From assembly GCA_020633205.1 (NCBI GenBank), contig JACKEB010000015.1, forward strand, positions 1-64,000: 64,000 bases of DNA. Reading direction: 5' to 3'. A model generated the notes under the pieces. The model saw only the letters and a program-made list of their open reading frames with translations. It was not told the DNA's origin and did no database searches. Below are positions 7,850 to 15,382 of the stretch, in pieces (the stretch's first letter is position 1; every line of letters starts with the position of its first letter). The DNA comes from Polyangiaceae bacterium (lineage in GTDB: Bacteria; Myxococcota_A; Polyangia; Polyangiales; Polyangiaceae). The position numbers and the translations under genes were made by a program.

Positions 7850-8572
7850 ATGTCCCGAGCGAAGTACGCCTTCGTGGTCCCCGCATTCGACGCGGAAGAT
7901 CGTGTCGCCGAGGTCGTGCGAGAGCTCTTCTTGTTGGAGAGCGGAGCCCCGATCATCGTCGTGGACGACGGCTCAGGGGACGCCACTGCCGCCAGAGCTC
8001 GCGCCGCGGGCGCACGCGTCGTGCGCCACCCTGTGAATCGTGGAAAGGGTGCGGCGCTGATGACCGGCTTCGAGGTCGCCCACAGGCTAGGAGCCAACAT
8101 GGCGGTCACGGTGGACGCCGATGGGCAGCACCTGGCTCATGAGGCGTTGAGACTGGCGGAGAATCCGGCGCCCTCGGAGAGCCTGGTGCTGGGCATTCGT
8201 GACCTTGCGCGGGATCAGGCGCCTGGCAACTCTCAGGTCTCGAACGCCATCTCGAATCTGTTTCTCTCCGCGTTCACCGGACATCGCCTCGCGGATACAC
8301 AGTGTGGGCTCCGTCGCTACCCACTCCCTCGCACTCTAGATCTCGGTACGCGCGATCGCGGCTACGCGTTCGAAGCGGAGGTGTTGCTCCGGGCATCGCG
8401 CGCTGCGATCCCGATCATCCAGGTGCCGGTCGAAGTGTACTATCCGCCGCCTGATCTCAGACAGACACATTTTCATGTGGTAAAAGATCCCTCGAGGATC
8501 GTGCGCCGCGTGCTGAAGACGCTGGTCTACACCCGGCTCAGCCCCCCCAGGCTGCGTGATGGTACCAAGTAG
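7850..8572 (+). CDS. family 2 glycosyltransferase (dolichyl/polyprenyl-phosphate sugar synthase-like)
   Basis: The 240-residue protein has a GT-A fold of family 2: FVVPAFDAEDR at the N terminus, the nucleotide-binding VVDDGSGD at about residues 43-50, GKGAALMTGFE, and the metal-binding DADGQH at about 87-92 (a DxD). The order and size resemble polyprenyl-phosphate mannose/glucose synthases. There is no C-terminal membrane domain, so it is probably a soluble or peripherally bound enzyme. I chose the ATG at 7850, right before the fold; an upstream TTG at 7802 would add 16 residues with no conserved character. The C45 hydrolase gene follows after 9 nt, suggesting one transcript. Confidence 0.85.
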   Translation: MSRAKYAFVVPAFDAEDRVAEVVRELFLLESGAPIIVVDDGSGDATAARARAAGARVVRHPVNRGKGAALMTGFEVAHRLGANMAVTVDADGQHLAHEALRLAENPAPSESLVLGIRDLARDQAPGNSQVSNAISNLFLSAFTGHRLADTQCGLRRYPLPRTLDLGTRDRGYAFEAEVLLRASRAAIPIIQVPVEVYYPPPDLRQTHFHVVKDPSRIVRRVLKTLVYTRLSPPRLRDGTK

Positions 8573-8581
8573 GGGTAGGCC

Positions 8582-10042
8582 ATGAGCTCCTCCCCCCCAA
8601 ATCCGAGCGCTGCGCCGCATTCCGTGCTTGCTAGAGTCGGTGGCTGGGTGCGGAGACACCCTAGGAAGCTCGGGGCGCTCCTGGTGTTGCTGGCCATTCC
8701 GCTGGCGTTTCATGGCTACGTGCTCATGAGGAGCCGCATGCGGCCGCCCCCCATCGCGCTGCAGCAGCTGACTCTTGGTGAATCCTCGGGGATTCGATAC
8801 GCGACCTGGGGAGCACAAGCCAAGCTCGACCCGTCGAGCGACTATGCTCGCTCCGTCGGGAAGCTCGAAGAGGTGCGATTGATCGGGACTCCGAGCCAAA
8901 TCGGACAAGTCCACGCCGTATTGCTCAAGGCGGAGATGGATCGCACCGAGGAAGTCGTTTGGGGCCTGTTTCGTCAGCACGTCTCCAGCCGCCTGGCGCG
9001 CGCGTTGCTGCTCGACTTGGCGCGGCTCCGCTACGCCGATCTAGACAGCGAGCTGAGCGCTGATCGTCGACACGAGATCGCGACCCAGGCCTTAGCGTAT
9101 CAGCCGGACCCTTTCGACTCCGAACTACCGACCTACCAGCGCTTCGTGTTCTTGAACGCGCTCTACGACATCAGCCTGAGCTTCGAGCAGTCCCCACTGA
9201 TCGGCTGCACGACATTCACTGGCAAAACAGCGAGCGGCGGCGGCATGCTGGCCCGCGCCTTCGATTTCGAGGTGCACCCGATCTTCGACAAGGAGAAGAT
9301 CGTTTTCCTGGTGCGGGAGGACGGCAAGTTGCCGTTCGCATCGGTTGCCTGGGCGGGCCTCGTGGGCGTCGTGAGCGGCATGAACTCGGAGGGCGTTTCC
9401 GTGGTGGTGCACGGGGCGCGCGCTGGAGAGCCCGGCGTCGTTGGAGAGCCCGTCGTTCACGCCCTGCGTCGAGTGCTCTCCGAGGCGCACACCACGACCG
9501 AGGCGGCCAAGCTGCTAGCCGAGCGTGAACCGTTGGTTAGCCATCTGGTGATCTTGAACGACGCGCAGGGGCACGCGAGGGTCGTGGAGCGGGTGCCGGG
9601 GCAAGCGAATGTCGTGCGTGCACTGGAGGGCGCAGCGTGTGTGACGAATCACCTGGAAGGTCCCAGCTCCAAGGACCGCAAGAATCGCCGCGTGCGCGAG
9701 CTCACCTCCACGTTGCCGCGACGCAAGCGTGGAGATGAACTGACCACCGACCAAGGACCAACGCCACTGACCGCGCAAGTTGCAGCGGACTGGCTCAGAG
9801 ATCGCAAGCTAGCAGGTGGGAAGAGCCTGGACCGCGGTGACCGACGGGCGATCGACGCTGGCATCGCGACGCACGCGATCATCGCCGACTCGGGTGCTCA
9901 TCGGCTGTGGGTTAGTGAAGGCCCGAACCTCGACGGCGACTTCGTTGCCTTCGATCTCGACCAGTTGCTCGCCGAAGACTACATCCCCGCTGCGAGTGAG
10001 ACCGCCCGCGAGCGCATTGCAGGCCGCGCCAAAGCTCCATGA
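8582..10042 (+). CDS. membrane-anchored C45-family Ntn-hydrolase (acyl-CoA:6-APA acyltransferase-like)
   Basis: The 486-residue protein has an N-terminal transmembrane anchor (about residues 30-50, LGALLVLLAIPLAFHGYVL) and a large domain of the C45 / IAT-like autoproteolytic Ntn-hydrolase family. The putative nucleophile is Cys209 in LIGCTTF, followed by the typical GGMLARAFDFE stretch (the RNxDF-like motif) and by GVVSGMNSEGVSVVVHG. In the family the Cys becomes N-terminal after self-cleavage and acts in amide hydrolysis or acyl transfer. The upstream helical part (residues 55-200) would be the alpha-chain pro-region. Topology suggests a periplasmic catalytic domain. Substrate unknown; the neighbouring glycosyltransferase could hint at envelope work. 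The first codons contain a copy of the dispersed C-rich motif. Confidence 0.78.
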   Translation: MSSSPPNPSAAPHSVLARVGGWVRRHPRKLGALLVLLAIPLAFHGYVLMRSRMRPPPIALQQLTLGESSGIRYATWGAQAKLDPSSDYARSVGKLEEVRLIGTPSQIGQVHAVLLKAEMDRTEEVVWGLFRQHVSSRLARALLLDLARLRYADLDSELSADRRHEIATQALAYQPDPFDSELPTYQRFVFLNALYDISLSFEQSPLIGCTTFTGKTASGGGMLARAFDFEVHPIFDKEKIVFLVREDGKLPFASVAWAGLVGVVSGMNSEGVSVVVHGARAGEPGVVGEPVVHALRRVLSEAHTTTEAAKLLAEREPLVSHLVILNDAQGHARVVERVPGQANVVRALEGAACVTNHLEGPSSKDRKNRRVRELTSTLPRRKRGDELTTDQGPTPLTAQVAADWLRDRKLAGGKSLDRGDRRAIDAGIATHAIIADSGAHRLWVSEGPNLDGDFVAFDLDQLLAEDYIPAASETARERIAGRAKAP

Positions 10043-10132
10043 ATCCGCGAGACTGGAAGGCGCCATGGGGCTTGCCCCGAGCCTGTCCTCCTGTACGGTA
10101 GCGCCCCGCTTCATCCAAGTTTGGAGGCTCGT

Positions 10133-11020
10133 ATGGCAATTGATTTCAAGGGCAAGGTCGCGATCGTAACGGGTGCAGGCAACGGCTTGGGCAAGAGCCA
10201 CGCGTTGTCTCTGGCCAAGCTAGGCGCCAAGGTCGTGGTGAACGACCTCGGAGGTAGCGTGGATGGCTCTGGCGGGTCGAGCGACGCTGCGAATGCCGTC
10301 GTCGAGCAGATCCGTGCGGAAGGCGGCGAGGCGGTCGCCAACGGTGCTTCCGTCTCCGACCGGGTCGGCGCCGAGAGTATCGTGAAGACCGCTGTCGACG
10401 CCTACGGCACCGTCGACATCGTGATCAACAATGCGGGTATTCTGCGCGATCGCACCTTCGCGAAGGTGACGCTGGACGACTTCGAGTTGGTCGTGAACGT
10501 GCACCTGTTGGGTGGGATGTACGTGACGAAAGCAGCCTGGCCAATCCTGCTGGAGAAGCAGTACGGGCGCGTCGTGCTCACCACTTCGTCGAGCGGCTTG
10601 TACGGGAACTTTGGCCAGTCGAACTACGGCGCCGCAAAGCTCGGGCTCGTCGGCTTGATGAACACGTTGAAGCTCGAGGGCGAGCGCAAGAACGTGAAGG
10701 TCAACTGCATCGCGCCCATCGCCGCGACGCGTATGACAGAGAACCTTGGGATCCCTGAGGAAATCTTCAATCGCTTGAAGCCAGAACTCGTCACGCCTGC
10801 GGTGCTCTTCTTGTGTAGCGAGGGCGCGCCCAACGGCGTGACCATCGAGGCGGGCGCCGGACACTACGCAAAGGTCGAAGTCATCGAGAGCGCCGGGGTC
10901 AACCTGGGTGACTCCGTGAGCGTGGATGACGTCGCTGGCGCGTGGGACAAGATCAGCGACATGAGCGGCGCCAAGGCCTACAAGATGGGCGGCGAAGTCA
11001 CCGCGAAGCTGGTCGGCTGA
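10133..11020 (+). CDS. SDR-family (3R)-hydroxyacyl-CoA dehydrogenase-like (HSD17B4-type)
   Basis: The 295-residue short-chain dehydrogenase begins MAIDFKGKVAIVTGAGNGLG (TGxxxGxG nucleotide-binding motif), then NDLGG, VINNAGILRD, and the catalytic triad Ser in TTSSSGLYGNFGQ with YGAAK (YxxxK). The VVNDLGGSVDG insertion and long C-terminal part match the dehydrogenase domain of peroxisomal multifunctional enzyme type 2, which oxidises 3-hydroxyacyl-CoA in beta-oxidation and steroid side-chain degradation. It lacks the hydratase and SCP2 domains found in the eukaryotic fusion. The ATG at 10133 has a GGAGG site six bases upstream; an upstream in-frame TTG at 10121 is unlikely. Confidence 0.87.
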   Translation: MAIDFKGKVAIVTGAGNGLGKSHALSLAKLGAKVVVNDLGGSVDGSGGSSDAANAVVEQIRAEGGEAVANGASVSDRVGAESIVKTAVDAYGTVDIVINNAGILRDRTFAKVTLDDFELVVNVHLLGGMYVTKAAWPILLEKQYGRVVLTTSSSGLYGNFGQSNYGAAKLGLVGLMNTLKLEGERKNVKVNCIAPIAATRMTENLGIPEEIFNRLKPELVTPAVLFLCSEGAPNGVTIEAGAGHYAKVEVIESAGVNLGDSVSVDDVAGAWDKISDMSGAKAYKMGGEVTAKLVG

Positions 11021-11022
11021 AG

Positions 11023-11040
11023 GCAGCACTCGAGTGCTGC
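11023..11040. terminator. perfect 18-bp palindrome after the SDR gene
   Basis: GCAGCACTCGAGTGCTGC is fully self-complementary and begins two bases after the SDR stop. It lacks a U-tract, so it may act as a weak terminator or a dimeric protein-binding site. Confidence 0.4.
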
Positions 11041-11363
11041 TCTGGCTCAACCAGATCGCGTCATAGCGGGTCAGAGCAGCAGCGGTAGCCCATATCGATA
11101 TCGCGATCGTAGGCGTCTCTGGTGTGAGCAGTTTGTCGTTCGCGTCGTGGGGCTCCGACTCGCTGTAGGGAGCGGGCGACGGGTTGTGGGTTCCAGACGA
11201 CAGCGAAGTGGGTTCTGCCTCGTTGCTGCGCTTTCCAGCCGGGCATGAGGCTTCGCCACTAGGAAAACCGAGGGATTTAGCGGGCTTCGTTGGCGTGGCA
11301 TGCCAGCGCGCAGGGGCGGCAGTGCCGGAGTCGCCACGGCACACCGGTTGCACTGTGCGGCGT

Positions 11364-12644
11364 GTGAACTCGCCGGTCCCGAATCTTCAGACGCCTCACC
11401 CACGGTCGGTCGACCTGTCTTTCCAGGGGGAGCCTCACGCAGCGCTCGAACCGGGCAGCGTGGTCCAAGGCTACCAGCTGCTGCACTCCGTCGGCGCCGG
11501 CGGAACGGCACAAGTGTTTCAGGCGGTGGAGCTAGCGACTGGCCGCATGGTTGCGTTCAAGACGGCGTTGCCGCGCCTGCGCCAGAACGGACACCTCGCG
11601 CAACGTTGCCGCAGAGAAATGCGGATCGCCTCACGGCTCGCGCACGAGAACATCGTGAGCGTCTACGACGCGGGCGAACACGCTGGCGTGCCCTTCCTGG
11701 TGATGGAGTGGCTCTCGGGTGAAAACTTGCGGGCTCACCTGACCCAGCGTGGATTCCTCGAGGCGAAGGAGGCGGTGCGCTTGATGCAACCGATCTTCTC
11801 GGCGGTCGCCCACGGGCACGGGATGGGGGTCATCCATCGCGACATCAAGCTGGACAACATCGTGCTGCATCGTGAGTACTTGCCCGATGGTCATATCCGT
11901 GTGGTACCAAAACTGGTTGACTTTGGGGTGTCGCGGCTGATCGGCGCCACGGCGCTCACCCTGGACTCCCGCGCGAGCTTGCTTGGCACGCCCCAGTACA
12001 TGGCGCCCGAGCAAGCTCGCGGCGAAGCTGAAATCGGACCGGAGGCGGATCAGCACGGGTTGGCGGTGGCGCTCTATGTCTTGCTGTGTGGCCACTTTCC
12101 CCGAGCCGCTGCGAACTTGGGTCAGCTCGTGAGTCAGGTGGCGCTCAGCGGCTTCACGCCGCTGTCTGCTAGGGCGCCGAGCTTGGACCCGGAGCTCGTG
12201 CGCATCGTCGAGCGCGGGATGGCTTGTGAACCTCGAGATCGCTACCCTAGCGTCGCGGCCTTTGCTGCGGCGCTCGCCGAGTGGCTGCGGCAGAGCGAGG
12301 CGGACACCTTGGTGGAACCTGTGTCAACGCTTCCCACTGCCTCGACTGTCTTGCTGCGGGGGGAAGGGGGGGAGAGCGAGCGGCACCTGGAGTTCCCTCA
12401 CCCCCAAACCCTCGAGCTCACTCAAGGCACGTGGATGCTGCGTTCGGCGGTCCAAGAGCGAACGCTGATGTCGCAACCTGCGCCCCGTGAAGGCACGGTC
12501 GAGAGTGCACCGCCGAGCAGCCTGAGCGCGCCGGAGTCGCCGCTACAGGTAGCCGCAGCTAAGCGCAGCGACTGGGCTTGGCTCGGGGTCGCTGCACTGG
12601 TCGCGGCGTTGGTCGTCGCATCACTGGCGCTCTCCTTAGTATAA
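11364..12644 (+). CDS. Ser/Thr protein kinase with C-terminal membrane anchor
   Basis: This is a Hanks-type kinase. It shows a glycine loop VGAGGTAQV, the ATP-binding Lys in AFKTA, the catalytic HRDIKLDN, DFGVSR, and the APEQ that follows the activation loop, so it should be active. The C-terminal region after about residue 280 is Ser/Pro/Glu-rich and ends in a single transmembrane helix (WAWLGVAALVAALVV...) with almost no periplasmic part: the kinase faces the cytoplasm. The GTG at 11364 gives 426 residues, 32 residues ahead of the kinase domain; the frame is open further to 11184. Start uncertain, no good ribosome site. Target unknown. Confidence 0.85.
   Translation: MNSPVPNLQTPHPRSVDLSFQGEPHAALEPGSVVQGYQLLHSVGAGGTAQVFQAVELATGRMVAFKTALPRLRQNGHLAQRCRREMRIASRLAHENIVSVYDAGEHAGVPFLVMEWLSGENLRAHLTQRGFLEAKEAVRLMQPIFSAVAHGHGMGVIHRDIKLDNIVLHREYLPDGHIRVVPKLVDFGVSRLIGATALTLDSRASLLGTPQYMAPEQARGEAEIGPEADQHGLAVALYVLLCGHFPRAAANLGQLVSQVALSGFTPLSARAPSLDPELVRIVERGMACEPRDRYPSVAAFAAALAEWLRQSEADTLVEPVSTLPTASTVLLRGEGGESERHLEFPHPQTLELTQGTWMLRSAVQERTLMSQPAPREGTVESAPPSSLSAPESPLQVAAAKRSDWAWLGVAALVAALVVASLALSLV
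12397..12408. repeat. dispersed 12-bp motif, copy inside the kinase gene
   Basis: CTCACCCCCAAA on the plus strand, encoding PHPQ in the kinase linker. Confidence 0.7.
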
Positions 12645-12656
12645 ATCCGCGCGGAA

Positions 12657-13145
12657 CTATATGTAGTTCTTGCGGCGCCCCATGAAGCGCCCCGGCGGCG
12701 CCTCCACAAAGCCGAACTTACGGTACAGCTCGTGGGCGTCGTGGGTGCCGAGCAAGCACAGCCTGAGCGGCTGGAGCTCCGGTTGTGCCAGCACCGTCTC
12801 GACCAGCCAGCTGCCAAGGCCACGCCCGCGATGTTCTTCACCCACGATCACGTCGCACAGGTAAGCGAAGGTCGCGGCGTCGGTGACCAGGCGGGCGAAG
12901 CCCACCTGACGCTCAGGCGCGCCGGTTTGTTCCGGCTGCTCGTAGAGGCCGAAGCACCAGGAGCCGCGCACGGCGCCTTCGACGACTTCGGGCGGGATCC
13001 CCTGGGCCCAGTAGCTGTGCTGAAGCTGCCAGGTGAGCCAGTCGAGCTGGAGCCGCGCGCGCTCGGTGCTGATCACGTGAGCACCTTCAGCGCTTTGGCG
13101 TGACCACCGCCGCGGCTCGCCAGTTAGTGAAGCGACGTGTTGCAT
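12657..13145 (-). CDS. GNAT-family N-acetyltransferase
   Basis: The 162-residue protein has the GNAT fold: YLCDVIVGEEHRGRGLGSWLVE contains the acetyl-CoA-binding R/QxxGxG/A motif (HRGRGLG), and the C terminus LCLLGTHDAHELYRKFGF is the family's final strand-helix (YxKxGF). The start ATG at 13143-13145 opens MQHVASL; an in-frame ATG at 13232 would extend it 29 residues through the argD promoter region and is less likely. Acceptor unknown; similar family members acetylate small amines or protein N termini. It is convergent with the kinase gene and divergent from argD. Confidence 0.8.
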   Translation of the reverse strand: MQHVASLTGEPRRWSRQSAEGAHVISTERARLQLDWLTWQLQHSYWAQGIPPEVVEGAVRGSWCFGLYEQPEQTGAPERQVGFARLVTDAATFAYLCDVIVGEEHRGRGLGSWLVETVLAQPELQPLRLCLLGTHDAHELYRKFGFVEAPPGRFMGRRKNYI

Positions 13146-13177
13146 GCGGCTGATTTGGGGCAGCCTGCGAGCCGGCT

Positions 13178-13198
13178 CCAGGGACAGCGGCTGAATTG
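13178..13198. repeat. 21-bp element, copy 1
   Basis: CCAGGGACAGCGGCTG followed by AATTG lies between the divergent GNAT and argD genes, 33 nt upstream of the GNAT ATG. A copy with one mismatch in 21 lies at 39093-39113, 15 nt upstream of another minus-strand gene. No known binding site matches by eye. Confidence 0.6.
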
Positions 13199-13261
13199 CC
13201 TCGTGGACAGACGCGCGCCATGTGGCCCCCACCCGCGGGCTGGGGTATGCGTTCGGCCGCC

Positions 13262-14464
13262 ATGAGCAACACTTCCGAGCTAGTGCAGGTTGCCAAAGCG
13301 AGCCTGTATCCGAACTACCGCCAGCCCGATCTGGTCTTTGGTCACGGTCGTGGAGCCGAGCTCTTCGATCTCGACGGCAAGCGCTACATCGACCTGTTCG
13401 CCGGCATTGCCGTGAGCACGCTGGGGCACGCTCATCCGAAGCTCGTCGCGGCGATCAGCGAGCAAGCCGGCAAGCTCTTGCACCTGTCGAACTACTACTA
13501 CAACGAGCAGAACGTGCTCTTGGCAGAGCGCCTGTGTCGCCTGACCAACATGGAACGCGCGTTCTTCTGTAGCTCGGGCACGGAGGCCATCGAGGCGATG
13601 CTCAAGCTCGCGCGGCGTCACTTCTGGGCGAACGACCAGAAAGACCGCGTGCGCGTGATTGCGTTCAACAAGGCGTTCCACGGCCGCACGCTGGGGGCGC
13701 TCGCAGCGACCGGTCAGCCGAGCTACCAGGAAGGCTTCGGTCCGCTCTCACCCACCACGCACGTCAACTACGGCGATCTTGACGCCGTGAAGGCAGCGAT
13801 GGGCGACGACGTGTGCGGCATCATCGTGGAGGCCGTCCAAGGTGAAGGCGGCGTGACGCCGGCTCCTGAAGGCTTCTTGCAGGGGCTGCGTGAGCTGTGC
13901 ACGAACGCTGGTGTGCTCTTGCTCGGAGACGAAGTGCAGACCGGCGTCGGGCGCTGCGGTACTTTTCTAGGCTTCCAGAGCTTCGGCGTGGAGCCTGATG
14001 CGATCGCACTAGCCAAGGGCCTCGGCGGCGGCGTGCCGATTGGCGCCATGGCGTGCAAGCCGTTCTTGATTGATGCGTTGCCTCCCGGAAGTCACGGCAG
14101 CACCTTTGGTGGTAGCCCGCTGGCGTCCGCTGCGGCGAACGCCGTGCTCGACGTGATGGCGGAGACCCAGCTGATGGACCACGTGTCCAAGCTGGGCGCT
14201 TACCTCGGACAGCAGCTGTCAAACCTCGCGGAAAAGCACTCGAAGATCGCCGCCGGCGCTCGCGGTCGCGGCCTCTTGCAGGCGTTGGTGCTGAAAGAAG
14301 GCGTGGACGCGCGCGGCGTGGTGGAAGCGCTGCGCGACAAGGGCGTGTTGGTCACCGTCGCTGGCGGGGTCGCGCTGCGCTTCACGCCGCCCCTCAACAT
14401 CGAGCAGCCCCTGCTCGACGAGGCGCTGAAGATCGTCGACGAGGTTCTCGGAGGTGTGGCGTGA
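13262..14464 (+). CDS. argD: acetylornithine aminotransferase
   Basis: The 400-residue protein is a class-III PLP-dependent aminotransferase of the ArgD type. Visible landmarks are VFGHGRGAELFDLDGKRYIDL, the PLP phosphate-binding FFCSSGTEAIEAMLK, FNKAFHGRTLGALA, LLGDEVQTGVGR with the Asp contacting the pyridine nitrogen, ALAKGLGGGVPIGA with the Schiff-base Lys, and GSHGSTFGG. It transfers the amino group from glutamate to N-acetylglutamate semialdehyde in arginine synthesis. The ATG at 13262 is followed by MSNTSELVQ; an in-frame upstream ATG at 13196 extends into the GNAT promoter region. The stop overlaps the argF start by four bases (GTGA), indicating translational coupling. Confidence 0.92.
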   Translation: MSNTSELVQVAKASLYPNYRQPDLVFGHGRGAELFDLDGKRYIDLFAGIAVSTLGHAHPKLVAAISEQAGKLLHLSNYYYNEQNVLLAERLCRLTNMERAFFCSSGTEAIEAMLKLARRHFWANDQKDRVRVIAFNKAFHGRTLGALAATGQPSYQEGFGPLSPTTHVNYGDLDAVKAAMGDDVCGIIVEAVQGEGGVTPAPEGFLQGLRELCTNAGVLLLGDEVQTGVGRCGTFLGFQSFGVEPDAIALAKGLGGGVPIGAMACKPFLIDALPPGSHGSTFGGSPLASAAANAVLDVMAETQLMDHVSKLGAYLGQQLSNLAEKHSKIAAGARGRGLLQALVLKEGVDARGVVEALRDKGVLVTVAGGVALRFTPPLNIEQPLLDEALKIVDEVLGGVA

Positions 14465-15372
14465 CTCGGCACTTCATCGAACTCGCGGATTTGGGTGAGG
14501 GGGGCATCGTTCGCGCGCTGGACAGCGCCGATCACTTCCTCGAGACCCGCGGCACCTCAGAGCATCCGCGTCCGCTGACTGGCAAGAGCATCGGCTTGGT
14601 GTTCCAGAAGGCCAGCACGCGCACGCGCCTTTCGCTGGAAGTTGCGGTCAGTGAGCTCGGTGGTCACCCCGTGGTGCTCACCTCGAGTGGCTCCCAGCTG
14701 GGGCGCGGCGAGCCGATCAAAGACACCGCGCGGGTGCTCGGGCGCATGGTGCACGGCATCACCTTCCGCACCTTCAGCCACGGCGAGCTGATGGAGATGG
14801 TGGACTTCGCCGGTGTGCCGGTGCTCAACGCGCTGACCGACGCGGGTCACCCCATGCAAATCCTCGCGGATTTGCAGACAGTGCGTCGCAAGCTGGGCAA
14901 GCTCGCGGGGCTGAAATACTGCTGGCTCGGCGACGGCAACAACATGGCCAACAGCTGGATTGAAGCGGCAGGCCTGTTGCAGCTGGAGCTCGCGCTGGCG
15001 TGCCCCGAAGGTTACGACCCGGATGCTGCAGTCGTCAGCAAAGCCAAAGAGCGGGGCGCCAAGCTGAGCATCGCGCGCCGCCCTGAAGAGGCGATTGAAG
15101 GCGCCGACGTGGTGAGCACGGATGTGTTCACCAGTATGGGCCAGGAAGCGGAGAGCGCCGCGCGGCTCAAGGCATTTGCCGGCTACGAGCTGAACGAGAC
15201 GCTCCTGGAAAAGGCTGCAACCAAGTCCATCGTGCTCCACTGCTTGCCGGCCCATCGCGGAGAAGAAATCTCCGAGGCGGTGCTCGAAGGCTCGCACAGC
15301 GTCGTGTGGGACGAGGCAGAGGCGCGGCTGCACACGTCGAAGGCGCTCTTCGCCTGGGCGTTTGGCGGCTGA
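14461..15372 (+). CDS. argF: ornithine carbamoyltransferase
   Basis: The 303-residue protein carries the carbamoyl-phosphate-binding STRTRLSLE (STRTR), the HPMQILADLQT region, DGNNMANSW (ornithine side), DVFTSMGQE, and HCLPAHRGEEIS with the catalytic Cys of the HCLP loop. It makes citrulline from ornithine and carbamoyl phosphate. Length and order match the family. It begins with GTG inside the argD stop codon. The neighbouring pair argD-argF therefore forms an arginine operon; the downstream gene starts only ten bases after the argF stop. Confidence 0.93.
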   Translation: MTRHFIELADLGEGGIVRALDSADHFLETRGTSEHPRPLTGKSIGLVFQKASTRTRLSLEVAVSELGGHPVVLTSSGSQLGRGEPIKDTARVLGRMVHGITFRTFSHGELMEMVDFAGVPVLNALTDAGHPMQILADLQTVRRKLGKLAGLKYCWLGDGNNMANSWIEAAGLLQLELALACPEGYDPDAAVVSKAKERGAKLSIARRPEEAIEGADVVSTDVFTSMGQEAESAARLKAFAGYELNETLLEKAATKSIVLHCLPAHRGEEISEAVLEGSHSVVWDEAEARLHTSKALFAWAFGG

Positions 15373-15382
15373 GAATTCGCAT

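Noticed and set aside
6994..8109. 371-residue version of the cyclo-ligase
   Set aside because: The extra N-terminal 145 codons are antisense to the glycosyltransferase start and unlike any cyclo-ligase.
10220..11353. Minus-strand ORF of 377 residues
   Set aside because: Antisense of the clearly recognised SDR gene.
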